DNA of 64,000 nt from an uncultured Sutterella sp. (GCA_949287305.1 CASEFX010000034.1:62001-126000); one strand, 5' to 3'; counted from the first letter of the stretch, positions 48,325 through 57,361 are shown. Program-made: numbers and translations. The notes: a model not told the origin generated them from the sequence alone.

Positions 48325-48813
48325 ATGGATACGAAGGATTTTCGCGGGGTCGCTCTGAATCCCTACTACGAGTTTTCCGTCGAGGTGCCGCTTTCGAACT
48401 ACGGCGTGCGCTTTGAGGACTACAGAGACGCGTTTCAGGCGGGTTTCCACAGGGCCCATCGGTATTGGGACGGCATCGAGAACGTGACGGTCGTCTCCGA
48501 GACGCCGACGCTCCTCGTTCGGCGCCTTCACTTCGGCGGCGGCGCCACCGCCACGGACTGCATCGAAGGGTCCGGGGAGCGCTTCACGCACTGGATTCTC
48601 GACGCCGAGGGCAAGGTGCACGGGCGAAACGAAATCGCGCTCGAGCGCAAGGGTGAAGACGCCCGCGTGACGCACGTCTGTTCGCTCATCCCGTCGGCGA
48701 AACTCCCCGACGAACGGATCGAGGCGATTCGGGAGAAGGCCTATCGAGCCAAGGACGAGGCCTTTGCGCTCGGCGTTCTCGCCGACCTTCTGGAGGAAAG
48801 GGATCGTCACTGA
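48325..48813 (+). CDS. Unknown protein, possibly SRPBCC/DUF1857-like
   Basis: 162 aa, soluble, acidic, start with a AAGGAG ribosome site 10 bp after aapM. The alternation of strands with a long C-terminal helix (DERIEAIREKAYRAKDEAFA), and the segment RRLHFGGGATATDCIEGSGE, recall the AtaL/DUF1857 branch of the START-like SRPBCC fold, but the match is weak. It occupies the place of aapP in the operon and is probably co-transcribed with the transporter. Function unknown. Confidence 0.55.
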   Translation: MDTKDFRGVALNPYYEFSVEVPLSNYGVRFEDYRDAFQAGFHRAHRYWDGIENVTVVSETPTLLVRRLHFGGGATATDCIEGSGERFTHWILDAEGKVHGRNEIALERKGEDARVTHVCSLIPSAKLPDERIEAIREKAYRAKDEAFALGVLADLLEERDRH

Positions 48814-48828
48814 AGTCCCGACAAAACG

Positions 48829-48865
48829 CGTCGGCCCGACTCACCTGAGCCGGGCCGACGTGTTT
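48829..48865. terminator. Bidirectional terminator
   Basis: CGTCGGCCCG and CGGGCCGACG pair perfectly around a 12 nt loop, followed by TGTTTC; between the transporter operon and the converging uraA. Confidence 0.8.
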
Positions 48866-48887
48866 CTGGGGATCGGGGAGGCGTGCG

Positions 48888-50180
48888 TCAGCGGTTCTGG
48901 CGCTTTTCGCCGAACTGCATGATGGCGTTCAGAAGGATGGCCCCGAAGGTGGCCGTCCCGATGCCGCCCAACATGAAGCCGCCGAGATTGAGCGTGAAGT
49001 CGCCGCCGCCGAGAATGAGCGTCACGGCCGCCACGATGAGGTTGCGGTTGTCGCCGAAGTCCACCTTGTTGACCACCCACACGCGGGCGCCGGCCACGGC
49101 GATGAGACCGAAGACGACGATGGAGGTGCCGCCGAGGATGGCCTGCGGAATCGTCTGGATGACGGCGCCGAACTTGGGCGAGAAGCCGAGCACGATCGCA
49201 AAGAGAGCGGCCACGGGGAAGATCAGGGTGGAGTAGACGCGCGTGGCGGCCATCACGCCGATGTTTTCACCGTAGGTCGTCACGCCCGTGCCGCCGCAGG
49301 CGCCCGACACCATGGTGGCGATCCCGTCGCCGAGGAAGGCGCGGCCCATGTAGGGGTCGAGGTTGCGGCCCGTCATGGCCGTGACGGCCTTGATGTGGCC
49401 GAGGTTCTCGCCGACGAGAATGATGACGACCGGCACGATCAGCGCGATGGCGTCGACGCTGAAGACGGGCGAGGTGAAGGAGGGCATCCCGAACCAGGGG
49501 GCGTTGGCGATGACGGAGAAGTCGATGGGCTTGCCGCCGAGACCGAGCACGTTCGAGAGAAGCGCGTAGATCAGGTACGAAAGGGCGAGGCCCACGAGGA
49601 TCAGGAGCTTCTGCAGAAGGCCGCGCGTGAAGACCGCGACGCCGCCCACGCAGAGGACCGTGAGCACGGCCATCCAGGCGTTGAAGTCGGTGCCGCCGAC
49701 GCTGCGCACGGCCGTGGGGGCGAGATTGAGCCCGATCACGGCCACGACGGCGCCCGTCACGACGGGCGGCATGAGTTTTTCAATCCACTGCACGCCCGTG
49801 AACATCACGATGAGCCCCACGAGGGCGTAGACCGCGCCGCAGGCTATGATCCCGCCTAGGGCGACCGCGATGTTGGGGTTGGCCCCCGTTCCCGCCGCAT
49901 AACCCGTGGCGGCGATCACGACGCCGATGAAGGCGAAGGAGGAGCCGAGGTAGCTCGGCACGTGGCCGCCCACCAAAGCAAAAAAAATGAGTGTCCCGAT
50001 GCCACTCATCAATACAGCCAAATTGGGGTCGAAACCCATCAAAATCGGTGCCAGCACGGTGGAGCCGAACATGGCCACGACGTGCTGAAGACCCAGGGCG
50101 ATCGTCTGTCCCGTCGGAAGTCTTTCGTCGGGGGCGATGATGCCTTCTGTTTTCAGTTTCCAGGTCGGAAAGTAACTCAT
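48888..50180 (-). CDS. uraA: Uracil permease, NCS2 family
   Basis: 430 aa from ATG 50180 (GGAG 9 nt upstream). About 14 membrane segments. UraA-type motifs: LGLQHVVAMFGSTVLAPILM, FAFIGVVIAATGYAAGTG, PPVVTGAVVAVIGLNLAP, and the helix VILVGENLGHIKAVTAMTGR followed by GDGIATMVSGACGGTGVTTY carrying the Glu and polar residues that bind the base. Imports uracil by proton symport. An in-frame extension to 50480 is rejected. Leader has a hairpin. Confidence 0.93.
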   Translation of the reverse strand: MSYFPTWKLKTEGIIAPDERLPTGQTIALGLQHVVAMFGSTVLAPILMGFDPNLAVLMSGIGTLIFFALVGGHVPSYLGSSFAFIGVVIAATGYAAGTGANPNIAVALGGIIACGAVYALVGLIVMFTGVQWIEKLMPPVVTGAVVAVIGLNLAPTAVRSVGGTDFNAWMAVLTVLCVGGVAVFTRGLLQKLLILVGLALSYLIYALLSNVLGLGGKPIDFSVIANAPWFGMPSFTSPVFSVDAIALIVPVVIILVGENLGHIKAVTAMTGRNLDPYMGRAFLGDGIATMVSGACGGTGVTTYGENIGVMAATRVYSTLIFPVAALFAIVLGFSPKFGAVIQTIPQAILGGTSIVVFGLIAVAGARVWVVNKVDFGDNRNLIVAAVTLILGGGDFTLNLGGFMLGGIGTATFGAILLNAIMQFGEKRQNR

Positions 50181-50530
50181 CTGTAAACTCCGGTTGAGCG
50201 TCCTGAGGGGATAGGACGTTTTTTCAGCGAAATCGTTCCATTGTAGGACTCTTTCTTTCCTTCGTGTGGACCGTTCGCGAAAAGCGCTTGCCCAGAGAGG
50301 AAGATTCAGGGCCGCAAATCGAATCCGAGGGGCGCGATTTCTATAGAATGTGTGCTCTCCGAACCCCTCGCCGCGCACGTGCCGCGGGAGACCAGGTTCC
50401 CCTCGTGCGCACACGCACACGACACGAAGCTTCAGGACGTCGGATCCGAGAAGGAGGGTCCGGCGAATCTCTTCTTTCAACTCTTTCTTTAGGGCCGCGG
50501 CGCCTTCGGGCGATTCTGCGGATAGTGGCT
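50181..50530. promoter_or_regulatory. uraA-prfC divergent promoter region
   Basis: A 350 bp gap with no convincing gene. It must contain the promoters for uraA (minus) and prfC (plus), though no strong consensus stands out. CTATAGAAT near 50341 is a possible plus-strand -10. The uraA leader holds a hairpin at 50199-50218. Confidence 0.4.
50199..50224. promoter_or_regulatory. Hairpin in uraA leader
   Basis: CGTCCT and AGGACG flank an 8 nt loop GAGGGGAT, with TTTTTT on the plus-strand side. In the uraA transcript it lies about 20 nt before the start codon and 8 nt from the ribosome site; on the plus strand it would look like a small terminator. Confidence 0.45.
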
Positions 50531-52132
50531 ATGACGAGTCCGAATCCGGCGCTGGTGCGCGACGTGGAAGAACGCCGCACCTTCGCCATCATTTCCCACC
50601 CCGACGCGGGGAAAACCACGCTGACGGAAAAGCTCCTTCTCTTCGGAGGCGCCATTCAGATGGCCGGTGCCGTGAAGGGGCGCAAAGCCGCGCGCCACGC
50701 CACGTCCGACTGGATGGAAGTGGAAAAGCAGCGCGGGATTTCCGTGACGAGTTCGGTCATGCAGTTCCGCTACGACGGACACGTGATCAACCTGCTCGAC
50801 ACGCCGGGGCACGAAGACTTCTCGGAAGACACCTACCGCGTGCTCACCGCCGTGGACGCGGCCGTCATGGTGATCGACGCTGCCAAGGGCGTGGAAGCGC
50901 AGACCGTGAAGCTCCTCGAAGTCTGCCGCATGCGCAACACGCCGATCATCACCTTCATCAACAAGCTCGACCGTGAAGTGCGGGATCCGCTCGATCTGCT
51001 CGGGGAAATCGAAAACGTGCTGAAGCTCCAGTGCGTGCCGATCACCTGGCCGATCGGGATGGGCAAGACCTTCCGCGGCGTCTTCTCGCTCCTCAAGAAC
51101 CGTCTGGTCCGCTTCACTCCGGGCGAAGAGCGTCTCACGCAGGATCAGGAAGTGATCGAAGGGCTCGACAATCCCGAGCTCGACCGTCTCTTCCCGATGG
51201 AAATGCCCTATGTGCGCGAGTCGATCGAACTCGTTCAGGGCGCGACCGAACCCTTCGATCTCGAGAAGTTCCTCGCCGGCAAACAAAGCCCCGTCTTCTT
51301 CGGTTCCGGCGTCAACAACTTCGGCGTGCAGGACGTGCTCGACGCGCTCGTCGCCTGGGCGCCGTCGCCGCGTCCGCGTCAAACGACGACGCGCTTCGTG
51401 GAGCCCGTGGAAGAACCCTTCACCGGCTTCGTCTTCAAGATCCAGGCCAACATGGACCCGCGCCATCGGGACCGCATCGCCTTCTTCCGCGTCTGCTCGG
51501 GCCGCTACAGCCAGGGCATGAAGGTGCACCACGTGCGCGAAGGCCGCGAAATGAAGCTCGCCAACGCGCTCACCTTCATGGCGCAGGACCGCGTCGTCAT
51601 GACCGACGCAGTTGCGGGCGACATCATCGGGATCTACAACCACGGACAGCTGCACATCGGCGACACACTCACCGAAGGCGAGAGCATGCTCTTTACGGGC
51701 ATTCCGAACTTCGCTCCGGAACTCTTCCGCGCGGCACGCAGCAAGGACCCCTTCAAGGCCAAGCAGCTTCAGAAGGGTCTGCAGGAGCTCGGCGAAGAGG
51801 GTGCCATTCAGGTCTTCACCGGAGAGTTCGGGAACATTCTCCTCGGGGCGGTCGGACAGCTGCAGTTTGAAATCGTCGCCCAGCGCCTCGCCACGGAGTA
51901 CAAGGTCGACGCGATCTACGAGAGCACCGACGTCTCGACGGCCCGGTGGCTCTCCTTCCCCGACGACGCGACCCGCAAGGACTTCGAGCGCGAGCAGGGG
52001 GCGCGTCTTGCGACCGACGTCAACGGCAACACCGTCTACCTCGCCACGTCGATCTACAACCTGGAGACCACGATGGAGCACTGGCCCCAGGTAAAATTCC
52101 ACACCACGCGTGAAATGACGCAACGCTTCTAA
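50531..52132 (+). CDS. prfC: Peptide chain release factor 3
   Basis: GTPase that recycles RF1/RF2 after termination. 533 aa from ATG 50531 (E. coli 529); upstream in-frame codons to 50264 are not conserved. G motifs: [48 protein letters not shown] and [14 protein letters not shown]-terminal [20 protein letters not shown] and [13 protein letters not shown] are RF3-typical. The gene stands alone between terminator and promoter. Confidence 0.97.
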   Translation: MTSPNPALVRDVEERRTFAIISHPDAGKTTLTEKLLLFGGAIQMAGAVKGRKAARHATSDWMEVEKQRGISVTSSVMQFRYDGHVINLLDTPGHEDFSEDTYRVLTAVDAAVMVIDAAKGVEAQTVKLLEVCRMRNTPIITFINKLDREVRDPLDLLGEIENVLKLQCVPITWPIGMGKTFRGVFSLLKNRLVRFTPGEERLTQDQEVIEGLDNPELDRLFPMEMPYVRESIELVQGATEPFDLEKFLAGKQSPVFFGSGVNNFGVQDVLDALVAWAPSPRPRQTTTRFVEPVEEPFTGFVFKIQANMDPRHRDRIAFFRVCSGRYSQGMKVHHVREGREMKLANALTFMAQDRVVMTDAVAGDIIGIYNHGQLHIGDTLTEGESMLFTGIPNFAPELFRAARSKDPFKAKQLQKGLQELGEEGAIQVFTGEFGNILLGAVGQLQFEIVAQRLATEYKVDAIYESTDVSTARWLSFPDDATRKDFEREQGARLATDVNGNTVYLATSIYNLETTMEHWPQVKFHTTREMTQRF

Positions 52133-52136
52133 AGAG

Positions 52137-52168
52137 AAAGGCCGCCGAATCGAAAATTGGCGGCCTTT
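52137..52168. terminator. Bidirectional terminator prfC/hydE
   Basis: AAAGGCCGCC and GGCGGCCTTT pair perfectly around a 12 nt loop, 4 bp after prfC; hydE converges from the other side. Confidence 0.88.
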
Positions 52169-52188
52169 CCTCGTCTTGGTGCGGCGCT

Positions 52189-53313
52189 TCAGTTCGCGGG
52201 ACGTCCCGTGCGTTCGACCCAGCGCAGCGAAGAGCCGAGGCGGTTGAGGCCGAGCGTGCGGTGCGCGATGCGGACGATGTCGTTTTCCACGAAGATGTTC
52301 GACTCCGCCCCCACTTCGGTGCCCGCCTTGTTGTCGTAGAGCTGATAGGAAGCTCTCGTCATCTGCGGGGTGATGTTGGGCATGACGACGTTGCAGCCGT
52401 GCAGAATCCCCATGATGCGGCCGCGCGGCTCGAGCGTTTCGAGCGCCGTGGCCGCCGCGATGTTGACGTTTCGCAGAACGAGGCGCGTCGCGGCGATCAT
52501 GTTGAGGGAAAGTCGCAGAAGATCGTCGTGCGGCATCTGTCCGAGCGACACCATGTCGGCGCCGAGGCTCGTGAGATAGGGGCCCATGCCGATCATGTCG
52601 GCGCCCACCTTCTCGAAGGTGCGGATGTCCTGCACCAGATCCTCAATCGTCTGTCCGGGCAGGCCGATCATGACGCCCGTTCCCACCTGATAGCCGGCCT
52701 TGCGGAGGTTGGCGAGCGCTTCGTAGCGGTGTTCGAGCACCTTTTCATGCTTGCCCGGCGTGCAGTGAAGACGGTGAAAGAGTTCGGGATTGCTCGATTC
52801 GATGCGAAGCAGATAGCGAAGCCCGTCGGGATTGCCGCTCGCTTCGGCCCAGTATTCGTAGACCTCGGGCGACTGCTCTCCGAGCGAGAGCGTGATGCCG
52901 AGCCCCTGCGGAAGCGCCTCCGTGCAGCTCATTTCGTGAATGTCCCGAAGGAGCTCGCCGATGAAGGTCACCCACTTCGGATCCCGGCGTTCCCCCGCCT
53001 GAATGGCGATGGAGCCGTATCCGTTCTCGAGGGCGAGACGGGCGCACTCGAGAATCGTCTCGCGCGGGAGCGTGTAGCGCTCCACGCCGTGGTTGGCCTT
53101 GCGGATGCCGCAGTAGCGGCAGTTGGCCGTGCACACGTTGCTGATCTCGATGAGCCCGCGCAGATAGACGTTGGGACCCATTTCCCGGGTCGTCAGGTCA
53201 TAGGCGCGGCGCTGCAGAAGGTCGGCTTCTTCGGGTGTGCGGATGCGCAGAATCCTCGCGACTTCTTCGTCGGTGAACTCGGTCTGCGCGAGGAGGTCGT
53301 CAAGAGCTTTCAC
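52189..53313 (-). CDS. hydE: [FeFe]-hydrogenase maturase HydE (radical SAM)
   Basis: Radical SAM enzyme needed to build the diiron part of the H-cluster with HydF and HydG. 374 aa from GTG 53313, which overlaps the hydF stop as GTGA. Cluster motif CTANCRYCGIRKANHGVERY (CxxxCxxC); barrel motifs YGSIAIQAGERRDP, GTGVMIGLPGQTIEDLVQDI and MGPYLTSLGADM. C-terminal NVVMPNITPQMTRASYQLYD is typical of HydE. Not in a separate transcription unit from hydF. Confidence 0.95.
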   Translation of the reverse strand: MKALDDLLAQTEFTDEEVARILRIRTPEEADLLQRRAYDLTTREMGPNVYLRGLIEISNVCTANCRYCGIRKANHGVERYTLPRETILECARLALENGYGSIAIQAGERRDPKWVTFIGELLRDIHEMSCTEALPQGLGITLSLGEQSPEVYEYWAEASGNPDGLRYLLRIESSNPELFHRLHCTPGKHEKVLEHRYEALANLRKAGYQVGTGVMIGLPGQTIEDLVQDIRTFEKVGADMIGMGPYLTSLGADMVSLGQMPHDDLLRLSLNMIAATRLVLRNVNIAAATALETLEPRGRIMGILHGCNVVMPNITPQMTRASYQLYDNKAGTEVGAESNIFVENDIVRIAHRTLGLNRLGSSLRWVERTGRPAN

Positions 53314-54557
53314 GGGGCTTTCCGTCCTTCTTCGAGAGCGTTTCGATAGGCCTGCAGGGCTTCGGGGTGGCAGCTCAGAATTCTTTCGAGCACGCCCTGC
53401 AGATAACTGATGGTGAGGCCGTAGTTCGTCATCGGAACCCCCTGTTCGTGCGCCTGGCGCAGACGCGCGAGCATGTGCGCGCGCGTCACGACGCAGCCGC
53501 CGCACTGAATGACGATGCGGTAGGGCGTGAGGTCGTCAGGGAAGTCCTTGCCGACGGCAACGTCGATCTTGAGGTCGGCCCCGGTGCGCTCGCGAAGCCA
53601 CCGGGGAATCTTCACGCGGCCGATGTCGTCCTTTTGCGGATGGTGGCTGCAGGTCTCGCCGATGAGGATGCGGTCGCCGTCCTTGAGAAGGGAAAGCGCG
53701 GCGGCGCCGCGCGCCATCTCGACGATGTCGCTCTTGCTGTAGGCCATCTGCGTGGAAAACGTCGTGAGCGGAATGCCTTCGGGCGTCTGCTCGTTGACGG
53801 TCTTGATGACCTGGGAGTCCGCCATGACGAGTTTCGGGGGGTGCTTGAGGTCGGCGATCGCCTCGGCGACGCGGTCTTCCTGGACGACGAAGCACTTGGC
53901 GTGCGCGTCGAGCAGTTCGCGGATCGCCTGCACCTGCGGCAGGATCAGACGTCCCTTCGGGGCGCCCGTGTCGATCGGCGTCACGAGGATCACCGTGTCG
54001 CCCGGACCCGCTAGGTCGCCCACGAGCGGACGGTCGGGCGCGATGCGGTCCTGAGCGAGACGCACCATGACCGAGCGGAGCTCTTCGAGCCCCGTGCGTT
54101 CGCGCGCGCTCGTGAAGACGACGGGCAGCCCCGTCTTCTCCCAGACGGCGCGGTCGAAGTCGGGCGTTTCGTCCGTGCGGTTGACGACGAGCACGGCGGG
54201 CGTGCCGAGCGCGCGGGTGCGCTCGATGATCCGCTTTTCCTCTTCGTCAAAGGTGGCGGGCGTCGTGACGATGAGCGCCATGTCGACCCATTCGAGCACC
54301 GAGAGCGAACGCTTGACGCGGGCGAGACCGAGGTCTCCCACGTCGTCCACGCCGGCCGTGTCGATGAAGACGACCGGCCCGAGGGGCAGAAATTCGCAGG
54401 CTTTTTCGACCGGATCGGTCGTCGTGCCCGGCACGTTCGAGACGATCGAGATCGTCTGGTTCGTCAGGGCGTTGATGAGAGAACTTTTCCCGGCGTTTCG
54501 TTTGCCGAAGAGCCCGATGTGCAGCCGCAGGCCCTTGGGCGTGTTGAGTAGGGACAT
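53310..54557 (-). CDS. hydF: [FeFe]-hydrogenase maturation GTPase HydF
   Basis: Scaffold on which the diiron precursor is assembled and delivered to HydA. 415 aa: GTPase domain (GKRNAGKSSLINALTNQTIS, DTAGVDDVGDLG, VVNRTDE), a dimerisation domain, and a cluster-binding domain with CSHHPQKDDIGR and CGGCVVTRAHM (CxH...CxxC). Starts 14 bp after a terminator-like hairpin that follows the cytochrome b gene. Confidence 0.95.
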   Translation of the reverse strand: MSLLNTPKGLRLHIGLFGKRNAGKSSLINALTNQTISIVSNVPGTTTDPVEKACEFLPLGPVVFIDTAGVDDVGDLGLARVKRSLSVLEWVDMALIVTTPATFDEEEKRIIERTRALGTPAVLVVNRTDETPDFDRAVWEKTGLPVVFTSARERTGLEELRSVMVRLAQDRIAPDRPLVGDLAGPGDTVILVTPIDTGAPKGRLILPQVQAIRELLDAHAKCFVVQEDRVAEAIADLKHPPKLVMADSQVIKTVNEQTPEGIPLTTFSTQMAYSKSDIVEMARGAAALSLLKDGDRILIGETCSHHPQKDDIGRVKIPRWLRERTGADLKIDVAVGKDFPDDLTPYRIVIQCGGCVVTRAHMLARLRQAHEQGVPMTNYGLTISYLQGVLERILSCHPEALQAYRNALEEGRKAP

Positions 54558-54576
54558 GTTTGCGTCACCCGAATGA

Positions 54577-54620
54577 GAAAAAAAAGAAAAGGTCGGACAA
54601 ACATCTTATCCGACCTTTTC
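54577..54620 (-). terminator. Terminator between cytochrome b and hydF
   Basis: On the minus strand AAAAGGTCGG and CCGACCTTTT pair around a 13 nt loop and are followed by CTTTTTTTT. It separates the structural genes from the maturase genes of the hydrogenase locus. Confidence 0.88.
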
Positions 54621-54658
54621 GCGGTTATGCGCTCCTCAGAAGAGGTAGCTCGAAACCA

Positions 54659-55327
54659 TTACTTTTCGATGTTGGTGCGAATGACGTCGCGTTCGAGCCA
54701 AATCGGAGCATGGTGTTCAGCGGCTTCGTACGAGATCGTACCCGGGCCGAGACGCCAAATGCCCTTGAAGTGTTCCATCGAAAGGAGAGCGAGCGGGATG
54801 TGGGCGCACACGACGAGGACCGACACGATGATCGAACCCCAGACGTGGAAGTAGAACGTCCAAGCATAGACCTGCTTGCCGATGAGCGGAGCGCCGATCC
54901 AGAGCATCCAGCCCGTGACGGCGAGCGCCGCGATCATGCCCATGAAGAGCAGATAGGAGGCCTTCTGACCGCCGTTGTAGCGACCCTGCGGGGGAACTTC
55001 CACCGGGCCGAACGGGATCTTGAAGAAGCGGCGGGGATAGCCGCCGAAGTTGCGGAACCAGTAGATCGTGTTGCGGTCCCATTCCAGGCAGGCGCGAAGA
55101 ATGAGGGCAAAACGGTCCGGAGCCACCACGATGAAGCCGAGCAGATTGAACGTGAAGATCGCGCCGAGGATCAGGTGGGCGATCATGTTCGCTTCAGCGG
55201 CTTCCGCGGAAGGTTCACAGAAATACACGTACGCACCCGTAAAGAGAAGGGCAAACCACGTGATCGCGTTGAGCGAGTGGAAGACCTTGTCGGGGGCATG
55301 GAAGCGGAGAATGCGATTGTTAGCCAT
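54659..55327 (-). CDS. Hydrogenase-associated cytochrome b subunit
   Basis: 222 aa from ATG 55327 (8 bp overlap with the small-subunit gene). Four membrane helices and His residues placed as haem ligands: RFHAPDKVFHSLNAITWFAL, NMIAHLILGAIFTFNLLGFI, WTFYFHVWGSIIVSVLVVCA with HIPLALLSMEHFKG after it. Resembles the formate-dehydrogenase gamma / NiFe-hydrogenase cytochrome b family. Likely anchors the periplasmic hydrogenase and passes electrons to (mena)quinone. Location next to hydAB is the main support for that role. Confidence 0.85.
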   Translation of the reverse strand: MANNRILRFHAPDKVFHSLNAITWFALLFTGAYVYFCEPSAEAAEANMIAHLILGAIFTFNLLGFIVVAPDRFALILRACLEWDRNTIYWFRNFGGYPRRFFKIPFGPVEVPPQGRYNGGQKASYLLFMGMIAALAVTGWMLWIGAPLIGKQVYAWTFYFHVWGSIIVSVLVVCAHIPLALLSMEHFKGIWRLGPGTISYEAAEHHAPIWLERDVIRTNIEK

Positions 55328-55679
55328 GGTTAGCCTCCGAGGTCGTGGCGGCAAGCAGAGTGCGCTGATAGTAATGGGTGTGGAGCAGTTCATGCATGGT
55401 GTGGTCCACGGGCTTGGTGTTCAAGTCCTTGTAGACGCGCATGACGACCGAGTTCTGGTGGGAACTCGTCAAACCCATGCTCTGGCAGAGCTTGTCGTCC
55501 TTGTAGAGACCGGCCTGACGGGCCTTGATGATGACGCCGCGACGGGCGATCAGGTCACCGATGGCCCAACCGCAGACGGCGACGGCGCCGACGCAGAGAC
55601 CGCAGACTTTCAGAAAGCCGCGACGACCCAGAATCAATGCAGCGGGGCGCTCGGCGTAATCATAATTTTCAGACAGCAT
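55320..55679 (-). CDS. hydB: Periplasmic [FeFe]-hydrogenase small subunit (Tat signal)
   Basis: 119 aa. A twin-arginine signal LGRRGFLKVCGLCVGAVAVC precedes a short mature part. Its C-terminus (VYKDLNTKPVDHTMHELLHT, then HYYQ) resembles the Desulfovibrio HydB small subunit (YKSYLEKPLGHKSHDLLHTH type). The small subunit wraps round the large one and carries it through Tat, since the large subunit has no signal of its own. 25 bp after hydA. Confidence 0.88.
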   Translation of the reverse strand: MLSENYDYAERPAALILGRRGFLKVCGLCVGAVAVCGWAIGDLIARRGVIIKARQAGLYKDDKLCQSMGLTSSHQNSVVMRVYKDLNTKPVDHTMHELLHTHYYQRTLLAATTSEANHG

Positions 55680-55704
55680 TTGTATAACCTCGCGTCAGGA
55701 ATTC

Positions 55705-57063
55705 TTAAACACGCAGCGGCAGGGGCATCGTGGGATGCAGCCAGGCCGTGCCCTTGGGCTGAACCGGCTGACCGCCGCCGTTGACGCAACCGCCCGGGCA
55801 GTTCATCACTTCGATGAAGTGATAGCGATTCTTGTCGACGCGGACGCGGTTGAGAACTTCCTTGAGGCCCTGGTTGGCGCCGTTGACGACGCAGACGCGG
55901 ACTTCGAACTTCTTGCCGCCGAGCGCCTTGACGGGCACGGGGATGGTGGCTTCGACGATGGCGTTGTCGTAGCCGCGGACGATTTCGATGTCGGCGTTCT
56001 TGAGTTCTTCACCCGAAAGAGCGAAGTAGGCCGTACGGAGAGCGGCTTCCATCACGCCGCCCGAGCAACCGAAGATCGTGCCGGCGCCCGTGTAGACTTC
56101 GAGGTCCTTGCGTTCGCGGGTCTTGGGCATGTTGAGCGGGTTGATGCCCTTGCGGCGCATGAGTTCGGCGATGTCGCGGGCCGTGAGCGAGGCGTCGATG
56201 TCCTGGAAGGAGGGCGTGTCGGCCGGGATTTCCTTCGTGGCGACGAGATAACGCCAGGCGGTGTTCATTTCGGGGCGCGAGGCTTCGAAGATCTTGGCCG
56301 TGCAGGGCGTGACCGAAACGAAGAAGATCTTGCGCGGATCGACCTTGAGGATGTGCTTGGCAGCCCAGGTCTTGGCGAGCGTACCGCCCATCTGCAGCGG
56401 CGACTTGGCCGTCGAGAGGTGCGGGAGCATGTCGGCGTGATACGTTTCGGCGTTCTTGATCCAGGCCGGGCAGCAGGACGTGAAGTGCGGGAACGGATGG
56501 TGAGCCATTTCGTCGACTTCCGGGCCGCGTTCGCCGAGGACCCAGTACTGGATCTTCTTCACGAATTCCGTGCCTTCTTCGATGATGGTCTGGTCGGCCG
56601 TGCTGTTGCAGTCGTAAACCGTCATGCCCAACGCTTCGAGAGCGTTGTTCATCTGTTCGGTCGAGAGGTCGCCGGGTTCGCCGCCGAATTCTTCACAGAG
56701 CGAAACGCGGACGGCGGGCGACGGATGCGCCACGACGATCTTTTCCTTCTGATCGAGGACGTGTTCGACCTGGTCGACGAAGCTCATCTGTTCGATGGCG
56801 TCGAACGGGCAGGCGATCAGGCACTGACCGCAGTAGAGGCACGCGTCTTCGGTGATTTCATGCTTGGCGCCGAGACCGCCCTTGATGGCGTCGGTCGGGC
56901 AGAACTTGCGGCAGGTGTCGCAGCCGACGCAGTTCTCCTTGTTGATGTGGATAATCCCGCGGAGTTCGCCCTTGCGAAGATTACCGACGTAGGCGGGACC
57001 GTCTTCCCCGTGGGCGTTGGCGCCCGGCAGGAAGGTTTGGACCGTGATCGTATCTTTGGACAT
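55705..57063 (-). CDS. hydA: [FeFe]-hydrogenase catalytic (large) subunit
   Basis: 452 aa from ATG 57063. Two [4Fe-4S] ferredoxin sites: CVGCDTCRKFCP (Cys45, 48, 51, 55) and CLYCGQCLIACP (Cys75, 78, 81, 85). H-cluster motifs: L1 TSCCPAW (195-201) with the proton-relay Cys, L2 TPCTAKIFE (252-260), L3 EVMNCPGGCVNGGGQP with Cys422 and Cys426. L2 normally begins MPC; here Met is replaced by Thr, while Lys257 and Glu260 are kept. Domain size matches the dimeric Desulfovibrio-type periplasmic enzyme. Candidate FNR site upstream. Confidence 0.96.
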   Translation of the reverse strand: MSKDTITVQTFLPGANAHGEDGPAYVGNLRKGELRGIIHINKENCVGCDTCRKFCPTDAIKGGLGAKHEITEDACLYCGQCLIACPFDAIEQMSFVDQVEHVLDQKEKIVVAHPSPAVRVSLCEEFGGEPGDLSTEQMNNALEALGMTVYDCNSTADQTIIEEGTEFVKKIQYWVLGERGPEVDEMAHHPFPHFTSCCPAWIKNAETYHADMLPHLSTAKSPLQMGGTLAKTWAAKHILKVDPRKIFFVSVTPCTAKIFEASRPEMNTAWRYLVATKEIPADTPSFQDIDASLTARDIAELMRRKGINPLNMPKTRERKDLEVYTGAGTIFGCSGGVMEAALRTAYFALSGEELKNADIEIVRGYDNAIVEATIPVPVKALGGKKFEVRVCVVNGANQGLKEVLNRVRVDKNRYHFIEVMNCPGGCVNGGGQPVQPKGTAWLHPTMPLPLRV

Positions 57064-57361
57064 TGAAAAGTTCTCCAGAGTTGAGGTCGGAAGGCGGGGA
57101 AAACCGTTTCCAGCGTCCTTTTCCCGCTGGCCGACTGCCGCAGAGAGGGACGGCGGGGGTCGTCGGAGCTTCGGAAAAGAACAACGCTCAATTTTGTGAA
57201 ACGAAGGCGGGTCGCCCGCGCCAAAATGCCGGGCGAGACCTTCGAGGATCAAGCTTGAATTTTACGGGGAATCCCCGTGAAGTGACATCGTCCGAGGGGG
57301 GGCGGAGATCTAGATCGAAAGAGGTAGTCCGAGGGAAAACAAGGTACTTTTTCGATGAAAG

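Noticed and set aside
46015..48810. Open frame of 931 codons antisense to the aap genes
   Set aside because: High-GC codon bias produces long antisense frames. Its predicted protein is Arg/His/Asp/Glu-rich without any domain, while the opposite strand has three clear transporter proteins.
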